DNA of 64,000 nt from Echinococcus granulosus. Taxonomy: Eukaryota; Platyhelminthes; Cestoda; Cyclophyllidea; Taeniidae. Shown here piece by piece: positions 1-13,259 of the stretch (its first letter is position 1; the number at the start of each line of letters is the position of its first letter). The DNA lies in the NCBI RefSeq assembly GCF_000524195.1, contig NW_020170398.1, positions 32,087-96,086 on the forward strand. Reading direction: 5' to 3'. The notes beneath the pieces were generated by a model that worked only from the letters and a program-made list of their open reading frames with translations, was not told where the DNA came from and ran no database searches. Both the position numbers and the translations under genes were made by a program.

Positions 1-1559
1 TTTAACGTCAAATGCAATGGCAGTAAGGTGTGCTTAATTCAGGTGAATTCAGTCCTCCCTAAGCAAACATTTGTTCCCACTCACCCTTTATCATTCATTG
101 TGGAACTGGCTGGCGTCAGGTGACAACTGTTGATAATAAATGCAAAACTGTAAGACAGTGGTTTAATGCCAGTATTCATCAGTGTTAGCACATATTGTAT
201 GCAAAAGAAATAATCCCACGACCTAGCACCTCATAAGATGAATTCGATGGAACATTTGTGTCAAATCATGCACTTTGTTTACTTGGCATTGTAAATTGTA
301 AATTCCACGTGCAAGGAATCTATCGAAGTGGAAACAGATAGTGTATAGGGAATCTTTTTCCCAGACGAATGCACTGGCCTCCTTAATTGTTAGACTTTGT
401 GTCGTGCATGCATATGAGGATTGACGTAGCTTTCTTGGGATGGTACTTAAATCCGCGAAACACTACATTTTCCTATTCAGTTGGGTTATACAAATGCGAG
501 TGGATTTTCTTCATTGGTGTTCCATTACAATGCATTTGCGAATTAGTAGAACGGGTTTGAAGCAGCCAAGCAACGTTTCCGTCAAGATGCATTGAGCAAA
601 AATTGAATTCGGGTGCTTATGTTTTATATAGGTATGTTCATATACCAGTTTGGTTACGGATCACGTCATCATATTCTGTGAAGCATTCTATTTAGCAATA
701 TGTATTCACTTATTCATAGTTTATGTTGCAAGTCATATTTAGTATTAGAAATAGTTTTACTAGATTTTGATGAGGAAGTATTTTGCATTAATATTTTCTT
801 AAAAAGATATCTTTTTGCACCTCTCTGACATCACTACCAAAGTTGTTTCGTTTACAATATTTGCCTGTTCAATCCTCTCCAGGCCTCACTTTCATTCACA
901 ATCTTATGCAAATACCTCCTTCCAAACATACTTCCAATACCTTGGTGTGCTGGATGCTCAAAGTTTCTCTGCCGCTTCCGATGTAACTGGTTGCTATGAC
1001 TTATTGTTTGCTTCTGCATTTGTTTCTATGGTTTTCCAGATGCGTTTATTTCAGGGCACAGTATGGAGATTATTATCACTCTCGCTAATACTTTACTCCC
1101 ACTTCGAATCTTAGCATAGTGAAATGTCATTTAAATCTAATGGATGTGATTCAACACATTTATTACCATCTTGAAACGCGATCAAGGTGGGTATGCTTTG
1201 TATAACAACAAGTAGGTTTCAACAGCCTGCTGTTCTGGCACAGAAATTGACGTTAGGTCTACTTTAAATCTGTGGTTTCAGCCTCAAGCCAAATTTGCAG
1301 TTTTTGGAGCAGGTGTATAATGCCGTGTTGGAAGGTAACGCATAACTCGAGGTTAGAATTTCAAGAATATTTAGTAACTGTTAGCGCTTTTGATGGAACA
1401 ATTATTTACTATTTTCATGGATAGGAAAGGAAAGTGGTCATGCGCATTCACATGGGTTAACAGTTCATCGTTTGATGTTTTTTATCCCTTTCATGTACAT
1501 TAAATAGGTGTGCAGGATACATTTAGATTTCTTGAAGCAGGGCTGGCGGATTTTCTCCA
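1..1559. other. No recognised feature
   Basis: AT-rich sequence. Short frames (for example 815-1114) show no conserved motif or splice structure. Confidence 0.5.
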
Positions 1560-2010
1560 GGATGGAATAGTAGGTGAGGGAGGAAAATAATACCTTTCCT
1601 CATCTCACCCCCTACATACCTTCAGGTGATGATTTTCACCTTATCTTGACATCACACAATCACTTGCGAAATATGAAAGGTGGTTTGGAAGTGAAAGTGA
1701 GTTGGAAGAAAGGGGTATGTTTAGAGGACGGGTTTGTCATACCCTTTCGATCAAAAACGGTGCATGAACTCGGTTCTTAGGTAAAATATGTAACTCATTT
1801 GGACATTGGTGGTTATTTTTCAACGAATGTATTAAATATTTGACGAGACCTCATGCGGTAATTTGTTCTTTGTTTTGTGTACAAGTACAAACGAGCTTAT
1901 TATGCAGACTTATGTACCTAACTGCTCTTGAATGCGAGATATTGGATCAGAGTTTGATTGTGGAAGGCTTTTTAAACGCCTTCCATATCATTCTTTGCAC
2001 CCTCAGCATG
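1560..2010 (+). repeat. Repeat E3, copy 1
   Basis: About 450 bp shared with 53,920-54,300: AATCACTTGCGAAATAT, AGGTGGTTT, TAGAGGACGG and TAATTTGTTCTTTGTTTTGTG occur in the same order. No intact frame was recognised. Confidence 0.6.
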
Positions 2011-2399
2011 CTTGCCACCAGCGTCACTTCTACGATTGCCCCGTATTTATGTGCTCATGGTCATAAATGTGTCAGGGGTAGGTGGGTTGAGTTTAAAAGA
2101 GTAAGATGGGAGTAGAACATTCTATGTTCAAGGATAGGAACACACTTTGCGAACAAAATTTTGAATTAATCGGAAAATTTACTGACAGGCTGTATTGTGT
2201 TAGAACAAATGAACATCTCGGTTGTGGTGGTTCTTTATCACTCCGAGACTTCAATAGAGAACATGCCAAGTTGACCGACATTCGTCCAGTTTTTTAATAG
2301 CTCTTCCCTTCCATGAATTTTGGGTTATTTTTTTAAGTACGGATTTGTCATTCAAAGTAAAAGTTGACTAAATTTGGAAGCAAAGGCCTCAAATGATGA

Positions 2400-2900
2400 A
2401 TTTGGCCTCATAAGGATTATCCTCCTACGCATGTTCCATTCTAGCATCAAATTTACGGAACATTCTTTTCTGCGATATTCATGCGATAAGCAAAAAGCCC
2501 GCTAATTAATGTGTTAATTATTATTTCTGACTAACTTAGTCGGTTTCCCATCGTGCCACTTTGCCTCCTCTTTTGTTGATTAACGACCGGTTCTGCCTGT
2601 TTATATGACCAATAAGTACTTATCCTCCTCTCAGTTAGGCTTTGCTACCAACTTTTGTTAAAAAGCACTTTCAAAACTGGTTTTTCAACAAATTACGCAC
2701 TCCATCCAATTGTGTCTTTGACCTTTGAATCCGCATCATTCATGTGGATACTTAACTCCCGCTGCACTTAGATTATAGCATTATACGTTTCCGCACTTGA
2801 CTCAGGCAAATTTTTAGTGATTTTGTTTTGCCCCACCTTCTTAACAGCTTGAAAAATTTACCGTTTTCACAATGGGATTCCTTATGTTTGCCTTGTGAGC
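2400..2900 (+). repeat. Diverged repeat, copy 1 (partner at 13,260)
   Basis: Shares order and spacing of short blocks with 13,260-13,640, for example CCTCCTACGCATGTT against CCGCCTACGCACATT, and CCGCATCATTCATGTGGATA against CCGCATCACTTGTTTAAATA. Low identity. Confidence 0.35.
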
Positions 2901-3827
2901 ACTACGAATCATTCGTTTTACTCCTGGTTTCTGGCCCATTGTCAAATGTGCTCTATATGCGCATTTTCAACGCAAAATGAAGCCACCTTTCAGTAGTTTT
3001 CGATCCAACTCTCATTCGTTTTATTTCTTCTTACCTCTTGACCTAAAAGCATTTCACTTTGGACTTAGTTTCTTCCATCTGCAATTGCTCTTACAGTCTT
3101 ACCAGATGCGTGAGCCTCCTGGATAACCGCCTCCCCAGTATTTGGTTTAGCAGACTAGTTAGTATTACTATTTAAACAATTGATACCGAAAAACTATATT
3201 TTAATTCCACCCGAAAAGTGACAGGGATGTTGTAGGCTCGAACAAAAAGGCTATCTTGCTGTGTGAGAATTAGGCAGGTTTGCTATAATAAACTGACAGA
3301 GTTACAACTTTCAAAAATAAAGAATGTCCCCACCAAAATATGTTTATCGAGAGGTGAGTACTTAACGAACCTTGGTGTAATCACTAAAGGCTTTAATGGC
3401 ACCAATCATAAAATTCTTACTTCCCATGGCATTTGGCCCCGACTAGATCGTAATCCTCAAATACATCGGGAGGTGACCGTTAAATTGCCCTGTTCGCCTT
3501 CTTTTGCTTGACCTTCGAATTATCCTATTTTTATACTAATTCATTTTTCTGGCACTCTTGTGATTCTTGCCGTGTTTATCACGTGTACCACCACCTTTCT
3601 GTGGAATACAGTGGTGCAGGATTGGATGATGGTGAAAATAGAAGGCATCCAAGGTAAGAATCGTTTGACAACCAACTTATTCGGGCACTGTTCCTTCATT
3701 AATCACATTGACAGCATTTGCTGTGACAGGGCTGTTGTAAACTATCCACTCGCCTCAATAAATGATGTGATCGCCAGGCCCTGCGCTAAGTTGTTCGAAA
3801 AATCACGAACTGTGATTTGCAAGAACT

Positions 3828-4025
3828 TTGGGAGTAAATATTGAAAATTTAGGGGAAGAATTTGAATACCCCAACCTCAAAGCATATTGTGAGACGAATC
3901 TGGCCACCAAAGAACTCATTCATGTGGTTTCTTCTGCTAATTTGGACACATTCTTGACGCTTACCAAATGTGGACACGTGCACAACGTTCTAAAATCTGA
4001 GAGTAAACCACGGTTATTCCTCTAA
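3828..4025 (+). pseudogene. Possible BTB/POZ-like fragment
   Basis: The frame reads NLGEEFEYPNLKAYCETNL, which recalls the helical part of BTB domains (A..Y..P.LK..CE..L), followed by KELIHVVSSANLDTFLTL. Codons before it are closed by TGA at 3,811-3,813 and no convincing splice site was identified. A preceding plus-strand frame (3,560-3,844) overlaps in a different frame. It is best read as a decayed or partial coding fragment; the domain call is weak. Confidence 0.3.
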
Positions 4026-5824
4026 AGTTGGACGGAAATATTTTTCTCAAAGTATTGTTAGTGTGTTTAGGCACATTCGTTATCTTCTCCATCTTTCTAT
4101 CCTTAGTCGTGGGTTATTTTAAGGAAAGTTAGATCTCTCGGGAAGGTTCACGTAATTAGTTATTCCTGTTGTGAAATTGAATGCTGTTGGTTCCCTTTCA
4201 ATGCAAATTCAGCATCGTCTGATACATCTAGTAAACATGAACGCGACCTGACTTCGAATTAATAACTGATGAATGTCAGAGTTGAGTACTCATTAGCGGG
4301 ATGCCATCGTTTGTCATCCATCTCAAAATAGTGCAATTGTGGTCATTTATAAATGAAACTGCCCCAATTTGTGTCTTTTCAGAGAATGCCAATTAATCCT
4401 CGTTCTCATTTCAATTTAGAAATCAAGCTTAGTGATCTACGAGATGGCCTTAAATTTTTGGCGACATTCAACTTGCCCCATAACAATGACTGCTTATAAC
4501 CTGTGTAGACCTACAGAATAAAAGCAGCTGTTGTTCACCTTCATACACCATACGGCATGGAATTGCTTCTTTCTATCGTAGCGGTACTCTCTACTGCACT
4601 TTTTGCAGCCTCCCGAAGGGACCTATACATACTGTTCCAGGGTGTGGTTGTGGTGAACTGAAACATACTTTTGATGGCAAAATTATGGAAAGTCAGGATA
4701 CTTCTTTCGCACTGGAAGAAGTCCGCTCCATCACCTATGTTCTTCAACTTGAATACTCGAAAGCTTCTGTGTAGGTTTGCTTTTATTAATTGCTTCAGGG
4801 AGTGGAATCTTTACTTCAAAGCCTAAACTTTGCCAAAGATGCATGCAAATAGGTCCGGGCGTATGTTGGTGAGCCCAGGATGCATTCCTGTGGACAATCG
4901 AAAACTTCGATTACTAAATTCTTATCAGTTGTGCATTCCAAACATGCTACGAAAATTAGACTAATTTACAGTAGTTACTGTAACTCTTGATCGTACAGCC
5001 GTCTGTAGATTTACAGAAAGTTGCTCTCAAGGTAAATAAACAACTAATTAAAATAAATAAACAAAATGAGTTCAGCCGGCAGATTTAACATGTAAGGAGG
5101 TTAAGCCCTTTGTTGCTATCAATTTGGTATCCGTAATTTCACAACTTCGCTTAAAGAAATAAGATTAGAGCAACATCTGCTTATACAATTGTAAAGTTGC
5201 TCATTTACAATAAGATAAGAGCAAATTATTTGTGAAAAAATTCATTGATTCAGAATTAACTTATTAAAATATTTGTTATGACAGTCTACTCTGCAATTCT
5301 TCGCCAACAGAGCACAAGCTATGCGCGAAGTGTTCTTTTATGCAACTGTTGGTCTTCAGAATCCCAACCAAAATCACACCTAAACACTGCTGTCCTTGTT
5401 TCTGTGTCACTTTTATTTCTTATCTGTCCCTACTCTGTCAACTGTTATCAGGCTAAAAAAACTGGGCTAATCACGTAAAGCAGCGCCGTTGGCGAAATAT
5501 AGGGGATGGGGTGAGGCAGTGTTTTCCGCCTACCCTCCTCCCCGCCCTGACTTAAGTGCAAATCCTCGCATTAATAACTTTCCACCTTTTTTCCAAGATG
5601 GATGCGTTTTCATAGCTCACTAAAAGGAATGGGGAGTTGGTTCATATTTTACAGGCTTATCGTGGTCTAATAACACACGTGGGTGGGGCTCCATTTGCTT
5701 ATTAGCTCCCACTACCTCCCCTTCCATTTGTTGCAAGTACGAATTCCTTGCCATCACTCGCGTCTTTGACAACCGAACTTTGTGACTCGATAATTCTCAA
5801 TCAACATGTCAGTAGCGATTCGTA
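4026..5824. other. Non-coding as far as visible
   Basis: Apart from the small signal-peptide-like ORF at 4557, I see only AT-rich sequence and short unsupported frames. Confidence 0.45.
4557..4661 (+). CDS. Short signal-peptide-like ORF
   Basis: ATG starts MELLLSIVAVLSTALFAAS, then RRDLYILFQGVVVVN and TGA, 34 codons in all. The start has the form of a secretory signal. No family is recognised and no supporting promoter or splice site was identified; chance is quite possible. Confidence 0.15.
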   Translation: MELLLSIVAVLSTALFAASRRDLYILFQGVVVVN

Positions 5825-7535
5825 GTTCCTCTCGACCATTAGGCATAAGGAATGGCACTGGTCACGATTCTTCCTGCTTTGTGGGAGTCAGCACCAGATT
5901 CGTATTTTGTTTGAACTATTTCTGCTTGGTAGCATTTGGCAAAGCATGCAGCGTCTTCTTCAAAGCGTGTGCGAAAAGCATGACAGGAGGCTGGCTTTCG
6001 CACTTTTGGAATCATGGCAGATTCATTTTGTGTAGCGAATATTTCCAAATCCTCGGTTTTGGGTCTAACGGATACTTAAAAGGCAGAGCAGGATCAGAAG
6101 TACTTGCGTTGGACTATCGCACACTTATGCTTCAGTATGCTTATTTATGAACAGCCATATGCCATATGCAACTGGCTGTATAACATGAGAAAAATCCTTG
6201 TATACATTTGAGAAACTGTCAAACAGATCAGTATTTAAACTGACTTGAGTATGAATACTAGGCGCCTTTGCCATTTATTCTTCCAGTTCAAGTTAGGCGC
6301 CTAATATTTGGCCTCAACGATACATTAGGAGACACTTTGATGATCTCAACTGCGGTTTTAAGTCTCCAACGCATGTGTTAAACTGCTATAATTTGCCCGT
6401 TAGTCTGCTACAGCGGTGAGGAAAAGTAGTGGAGCAAAGAAAAGAGACTTGACCAATCAGCTACCCAGTAGCTCGGGAATCGTCTTTCTTCCCGCTTTTT
6501 TTACCATTCTACTCACAACAAGACTGCTGACCTAAAGAGGAGGAATTAGTCAGTATTTTGATTTCTACAATAGTCAAATAAAAACTGTGCTTCTTAATCT
6601 CTTTACGTCTTTTATGATAAAAATAACAGAGTAGATTTATTAATTTTGTGTTCCTTAGCGGTTATAGATGAGTACTTTCTAAAACGCTTTCAGTACTTCA
6701 CTTCTCTTAGTAATATCAGTTTCTGTAGCACTCGTTCAAGCTTAGTAAAGTTGAATCCCTGCAATCGCGAAGCATTTCGGCAGAGTATCAAACGAATATG
6801 CTTTCTCACAGTCAAAGCATGAGATCCGCTCTAATTTTAACCAAGACCACATAGAGTTGAGGACATACACTGTTATGATTTAGCGATTGGGATGGGCTCA
6901 AAATGCGTTAATAGTATTTGCTGTCTACTTCAAAAACGCAAAGAGTGTACTTATCTTTTCATTGGCCATTCATGATGGATATATTGTGATTGCACTCGGT
7001 TTATTCCTTATTCATTGGTCAATTGACCACACCGCATCATTTCGTTTGCCAAATTTATTCCTCAGTGTTTTTAAGCCATGGCACTTTTTTCCAGATTAGC
7101 AATTCAATTCTTCTGGTAATTTTTAAGCAGTAATCTGAAACTCGTTGTCCTTCATTTTCACATTAATTTTATATGAAAAAATGATAGGAATGTCTTGGTT
7201 TTTAGTACGGTTCTCCTCATATATTTATGCAGTGCTCGAGCCTCCCCTGAAGATGAAAGAGGATATAATATTCAGGTAAAGTATATATTTAACATACTGC
7301 AGCGATTGGGGCTGCTGAGGTGGCACGAAAACTGACCCACCTGACGAAGTTGCGATGGTGGAGCACTCGAGTGGCCTCACCACAAAGTCCACAAGTTTAA
7401 TAAACAACCAAAGTAATGCAATTAATTTATTCTGAAAAGTCAAGGTTTATTCAACCACTCTTGATATGAATGCAGTCATTTTCTTTAGCTTGTGAGCACT
7501 CGTAAACTGTGAATTTTCACAGTGATACTTTTTTA
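5825..7535 (-). mobile_element. Dispersed element E1, copy 1 (reverse orientation)
   Basis: This ~1.65 kb block is the reverse complement of 25,240-26,960. Shared landmarks include the hairpin motif at 7488-7507, an R2 module at 7230-7400, an ATATATTTATGCAGTGCTCGAG stretch, and the remnant frame reading ASCHAFRTRFEEDAACF on the minus strand near 5,900-6,000. No intact protein was found; the class is unknown and copies are old. Confidence 0.65.
7230..7400 (+). repeat. R2 module (forward)
   Basis: The module reads from CTCCCCTGAAGATGAAAG through GGGGCTGCTGAGGTGGCA to GGTGGAGCACTCGAGTGGCC. It lies inside E1 copy 1 but also occurs outside E1. It has no tRNA-type promoter boxes that I can see. 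Confidence 0.6.
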
Positions 7536-8447
7536 AAACCAATTATATTTAAATGCTATATGTGGGAAGATATTGTGGCACTGCGAGTTCGCCCTGCAGT
7601 CGAAGGAAGTCGTAATACTAGGGCAGAAAGTGCATTGTAGAGGTACAAAAGAGCCGATAGTAACTGGCAGTGAACCCGCTTTTATTCATACTCTTTCCCT
7701 AATGGAGAAGCCGTACTTTCTCCCTTTTGATAAAACCATTTAGGTCTGATTAGCAGGTAAAATGGGCATTGCCCAAAAGTTCTTGCTTGAGTTAGGATAG
7801 TCAACCTAACAACTGGTGCATTTTTATAATGCTTTGACAGTCCGATAACTCTGCGATCCACTACGAGGGCACCTAAGTTCCTGCACATTGTACTTCTCTT
7901 CATGTGCATGGTCTTTGCACCATGAGAGTAGCCTCAGCTATGCTGCACGGCAGTCACGTATCTTCCACCTTATTACTAAGACTTCTCACCGCTTCAGGAA
8001 ATACTCGAGTGCCATCCTTTGCCTAACAAAATATGAGCTACTTTTCATCATATATACCTTACCATATACAATTCTTCTTATTTGAAAAAAAAAATACTGC
8101 TTTAGGCTGTTGCTTCAGCCTAGTTTACTTTTCAGCAGAAAAGCTCACACTTAAGCCAGCAAAGTATAGCAACTTCAATCTAGAATAATCGCATTTTCTA
8201 TTAGAATGCAGATTGGTTGTTACTTGTGTTCGTCCGCTGACCTGTTATGAAACTCTTCTTTGAAGTAGGAGGTGGCAAATTAAGGAACGAATACCGAAGT
8301 TTGTATCTGCATTAATGTCAACAATGATATATAGGTATCCCAGTCTTAATAATTGCATCTCAAAGCCAATAGAAGGAGTAATTTCCGGTTGATTAAATTG
8401 CAACCATTTAAAGCAAAAGTTTAGACATTTTTTCAGTGGTATATTTG

Positions 8448-8720
8448 TAGCGCTGCTGGACTTCCCTGAAGATGAAGGACGACATAGCACTCGGGCCGAC
8501 TATATACATTCGAAATTAGTGAGTCAGTTCCGTGTCGTAATTATTTTATAACCAATAGAAAGAAAACTTTTTTGCAGGAAAAAATATTGCAGCCCCCGCG
8601 TTCTACGTAAAGCCAAAAGATTTCCAAATACTAGGGTGGAAATCGCACCACCGACATAGTAAAGGGTTGAGGACAACTGGCAGCCGAGGCGGAGTCGCGG
8701 AGCTACAAGTGTCTGCATAA
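8448..8720 (+). repeat. R2 module (forward, diverged)
   Basis: TTCCCTGAAGATGAAGGACG and ACTCGGGCCGACTATATA mark its start. A further piece near 8,620-8,710 (AATACTAGGGTGGAAATCGC, GGCAGCCGAGGC) is shared with 7,610-7,680 and, in reverse, with 60,080-60,160. Confidence 0.5.
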
Positions 8721-8779
8721 CTTAAACGCAGTGTTGGAAAAACAATCAAAGTACCCAAATCAGATTGCTAAATCTTCAA

Positions 8780-8900
8780 AATCACCATCAAACAGTTTTG
8801 CCGTTGCTGTCACATTCATATCATTCTGCAATGTTAAGTACGTTCATTTGCAAGGGATCACGTAGAGAACGTGACAATTGTTGCTCAGCCATTTTTCACT
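8780..8900 (+). repeat. Short repeat (reverse partner at 31,610)
   Basis: The forward frame reads HSYHSAMLSTFICKGS and matches the minus-strand frame HSHHSAVLSTLICKGY at 31,610-31,730. Amino-acid-level similarity between two repeats suggests a once-coding element. Confidence 0.4.
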
Positions 8901-9029
8901 CAGTCAACAGCCGATCAACAAACAAATTGGTAAGATTTTTTTTATGCCAAGAATATCGTAAATCAGTTCAATTATTTCGCGCTATATCAACACCGTGTGA
9001 TATAACCAATCATATGACAATGGGCTGAG

Positions 9030-10189
9030 GTGAGAAGATCAAGGTTACCTAGAATAAATCAAAGAGAATCTTTTACAATCCAAACAGATATGCTAAAATT
9101 TGTTATGGTTTTGTCCTCTATGAAGGAGCTTCTGGCTCGGTTATTGTTATTATTCAGGACATAGATGCAATACTTGCTTATGCAGCTTTCTTGCAACCTC
9201 TCTTGGTAAAATAGATTATAGATCTTGATTTTATCTTTCGCTGTCGTGACATTAACGAATCAGGCCTTCTGAGTGCTTTGCTTTCGTCACACCGGGTTTT
9301 CGAAATTCCATTGTACTGGCAGAAGGCCCTTCTAGGGAACATTTTATCACTGCACCCAACGAAAAAGACTCCGTGCTTCCGACACGTTTTCAGCTCATAA
9401 AACCATTTGACAGAATGCCATTCGCAATGGGTACAGTGTGCGTACGCTTCACAGTCAGCTTCACCCTATTTGGTAGCCTTTCTCACACGAACCTGGGGGG
9501 AGATCCGGCTTTGTAAATAGAAGAGACAGACCCCATTAACTGCTAGTTGGCCTTCTGCTGACTTAGTTGCCCTTTAATTGAAATGAACTTTCCCACATTT
9601 TACTTGTTATGGCTCATTTATTTGACAATTAGTCGATGGTTTTGATACAGGCGATGCATTGCTGTAAAAAGCAATTTTGATGAGCCATGAAATCCATGTT
9701 GGTTGCCAGTTTTACAATGCGGTGGGATTTGGTACATCGTCCTTATTTGTTGAGATAACTTGGTGATAAAGACTTCGGTGTTGGGGGCTTTAGCTCTACT
9801 CACTTGCTTTAACATTGTTCGAATTTACAATAGTGGAGCCTCCAGGTGTCCCCTTGCCAAAGCCGAGAGTCAAATAACATATTAATCTATCATGTTGGTT
9901 TATATCTCAAACTTTCCCTTGAAGAAATGACTTTCATCTTCATAAGGAATTCACCATATGATTATATGCTATGTCAGAAGAGAGTAAGAATGAAAACATG
10001 TAATAGGAATGGAGGTGGTTGAAACAAGACTTCGATTATTCCTAGCTTTAGGTAGCGAGACATTGTGTAGCAGCGAAATGCACAACTTGTTTGTAATTGC
10101 ATGGAAAGAACTGCAGATATTTGTCATTGGGCCCATGAACTTAATTTCAACTCGGTTTTCACTGCAGTTAACCTACTTTCCTAAGCTAA
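9030..10189. other. No recognised feature
   Basis: Frames here (9,618-9,815 minus, 10,009-10,227 plus) are short and show no motif. Confidence 0.45.
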
Positions 10190-10850
10190 TATGTGTCGAA
10201 GCACCATCACTTCAGCTAGACATTTAGGGAAGCGGCCTTTTATGTGCATGATAAAATACAATAGTTGTGTTAGGAGACACATAACATTTTCTAGAAGTCA
10301 ATTTCGAATAGGTCTTTTACAAGCACTGACACTTTCGCAGAACTTGACTATTGGATTAATTAAATGTCGACGCTGTTTCAACACACCTTCCTGGGGGGTA
10401 AATCCTCCAAGGTTCAGCCATTCACAGACGACAGCTCTCCTACGAGGTTTAGCTGTGTCGACCAGCGAAAAAAAAGCAGCAGTGTACGCAATTCGGATCA
10501 GGTTTTGTTGCTCTCACTATATATGTAGGTCACCAAGTCACTCTTGAAGTCGTTATAGGTCGTACTGGAAAGGAATAAAGTTTATTATTGGGGTACAGAC
10601 TGAATGAGTTGCCATGCGCAGGACTACAATACGATGGCATCTAAGGTTGACAAGTGGAGCGATTTCGGCTCACTGCTAGTACTAATGGCAACCGAAGGGG
10701 TAATCAGGACTACTAGGCTTCAACCGAACCTACTTTTGATGTGTGCCCTCTACTGGCTTAATTTTGATTTCGTAAAATACTGGTATCCCATGACCTTTGC
10801 GATTATATCTCAGACTAAAAAACATTTTGTGAAGAGGCCAGTTAGTTGAC
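10190..10850 (+). repeat. Local direct repeat, unit 1
   Basis: It matches 11,640-12,720 in scattered blocks: GTAAATCCTCCAAGGTTCAG against GTGAGTCCTTTAGGGTTCAG, AGGTCACCAAGTC against AGGTCACCGAGTC, and CAACCGAACCTACTTTTGAT against TAACCAAACCCACTTATAAT. No gene was recognised. Confidence 0.5.
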
Positions 10851-11569
10851 AAAATGTAAATAAGACGAGCAGAGATTTCAGAGAAAAAATTTAAATTAAT
10901 TAGACGTTGTGTAGCACATCAATTTGCAGGACTGTATTTGTTTGGAAATGATGATAGATTGTAGGTTGTGATGTCAATTACTTTGGTGGATCAAGCCCGT
11001 TTGTCTCATTTTTTATGCAAAAGTAAATGAAATTTTTCGTTTCACTTTTGAGAGGCAGACCTAGCTTGATGTTCAGCAATTTTTGTTATTTTGCAAAACC
11101 TAATGTTATGCAGCGCAGCATTGTCATTTTTTTCTTAAATGAACTTCAAAATGAAGAATGCCAGACAAAAACTGTGATAATAAAACACAGATCAAGTTTT
11201 GCGCAGCAATCACTTTGTCAATTGCTCCTCATCTTTAATTACTTTAGCACATATTCGGACTCGTATTAAACCTAGCATGCCCGGAGTAGCATTTCAAAAG
11301 TCCAAACCGTGCACAATTTGCGCAAATAACTTTTTGGATTAGATGAATCATTTTTAATTGCGAAAGATTTGTAAATTAAGGGAAAACGAATGGACACGGG
11401 AATTGCTAGCAGAACTCATTTATATGGGAATAGTTTCCAAAGAAAGAAAAAAAGACTAATTTTTTGATATCCATCTATTAAGGTGATATATTGTAACATT
11501 TTTTGTCGTTAAAGAAGTAGAATTTCGTTAAAAAGAGATTTTCACTATAGATTACCGACTTTTAGAACC

Positions 11570-12720
11570 TTATGTGGGCTTCCAAGCACTATCGCCCTTC
11601 CAGACTGTTAGAGAGGAGGACTTATGTTCTCGAAATGCAGTGAAATGGTTGAGTTTAGGGCCATGAAACAATTTCTTAGGGTCGTAGCCAAACAGGTAGA
11701 AAGCTGGGCTCTCTTCGATAGCGGTTTTGCTGAACTTGAAGTTTGGGTTTGTTGAACGCTGATGATGTTTAAACACTCCTTCGGGAGTGAGTCCTTTAGG
11801 GTTCAGTTGCACATAAGGGATAATTCCTCTTTGACGTTTAGGTGCGGCAGCCTGTCGAAGAAAGCAGGATCGTTCTTGATTTGGACTAGGCTTGAGCGCT
11901 TCTACCACAAGTTAAGGTCACCGAGTCGGCCTTGCAGTCGTAGTGAGCCATATTAATACGGAGAAAGGTCAACCACTAACTAAGAGGTGGGCTGGAGTGA
12001 CATGGGCAGGACCATGTAGCAATGGGACCGAGCAATGATGGAAGAGGCAAAACTTCAAGTGCATGGGTTCATGAAGAACTGTTGGCTTTCATGGTTCTTC
12101 TTATCATGTTGCCTTGTTTTTCGAACTCCTCTGCTGAGATTATGTTGTTTTTACTAATCTCAAAAGAGAAAACGCTAGAAGACTGCGTTTTGACGATCGC
12201 ATGCTCAAAACCACTAGATACAATAATTGTAAAGGCTTGATCAGCCTTTATATATAGCATTGTTTCAATTAAGTTCATCTTAATTTAATGGAAAAGACAA
12301 TACCGGTCACCCATTTGAAGTTAGTAGAATGAAACTGGAGCATTTGTCTCAAAGGGATTTTTGTAAATTTTCGCTCGGAGTGGACCATACTGCTAAAAAA
12401 GCAGTATTTTACATCAAATTATGAGAAAGAGATCATGTACATAGAGCTTGATATGAATAAAGACTAAGACGTTTTGGATAAGCTGATTAATGTCATTAAA
12501 TTTATTTCTTTACAAAGGAAACTGTTGCATGATCTCAGAAGATTACTGTGGTATGATAGGTACAGCCATTTCAACTCAATACCAGTGCTAGTGACAACTA
12601 CCAAGCTTTAACCAAACCCACTTATAATGTGTGCTTTCCAATGGTTTGATTTTGATTTTTCAAAGTTTAATAACTTCACATCTCTCAGAATTTGAATTCG
12701 AACACTTTTCTCAACCAAAT
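11570..12720 (+). repeat. Local direct repeat, unit 2, with an open minus-strand frame
   Basis: This is the counterpart of 10,190-10,850, with about 500 bp of extra sequence. A minus-strand frame of 112 codons (11,570-11,908) reads protein-like (LNPKGLTPEGVFKHHQRS, FYLFGYDPKKLFHGPKLNHF) but has no recognised family. Unit 1 does not keep this frame, so it may be a decayed fragment. Confidence 0.45.
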
Positions 12721-13259
12721 ATTTGTAAATTTCGATAAATAGTAGTGCATACTACTCACATTAAAGCAGTATATCCCCATCGAGCCGGCTTAAATAGGTC
12801 ACATATATGGAAAATAATATGTTTACGAATCATGAGTTGTTTGTTCAAATATTCAAATGAGAAGCTGCTTTTCGAAGAATTGCTTACTCAGAGCTAAATC
12901 CATTCCAATTCTAAATTGCCTCCCACTGCTCTTTCACATTTCAGCATATAAGGAATCATGCCTCTTGAGACTTGGAGATGCTTACCTTAATTCACCACAA
13001 GAAAAAAGCAACTCCACGCCAAAGAGAACTATGATGACAAATTCACCTCAGATTATGTGCACGCAGATATACACATATTCTAACCATAGTGAAGGCACGT
13101 ATAGGCTGATCGTTTCGAGTGGACAATTCTCTTTCTCCGCAGTAACCACCGTCATGTTCGATCGGCTTGAAAAGGCAACTGTTAGAAAGTGGGCCTTACT
13201 AACTTTTTGTTTCCTGTTGCAAGAAAACGAACAGTGATTGAGAAATCACTGGTAAATGG

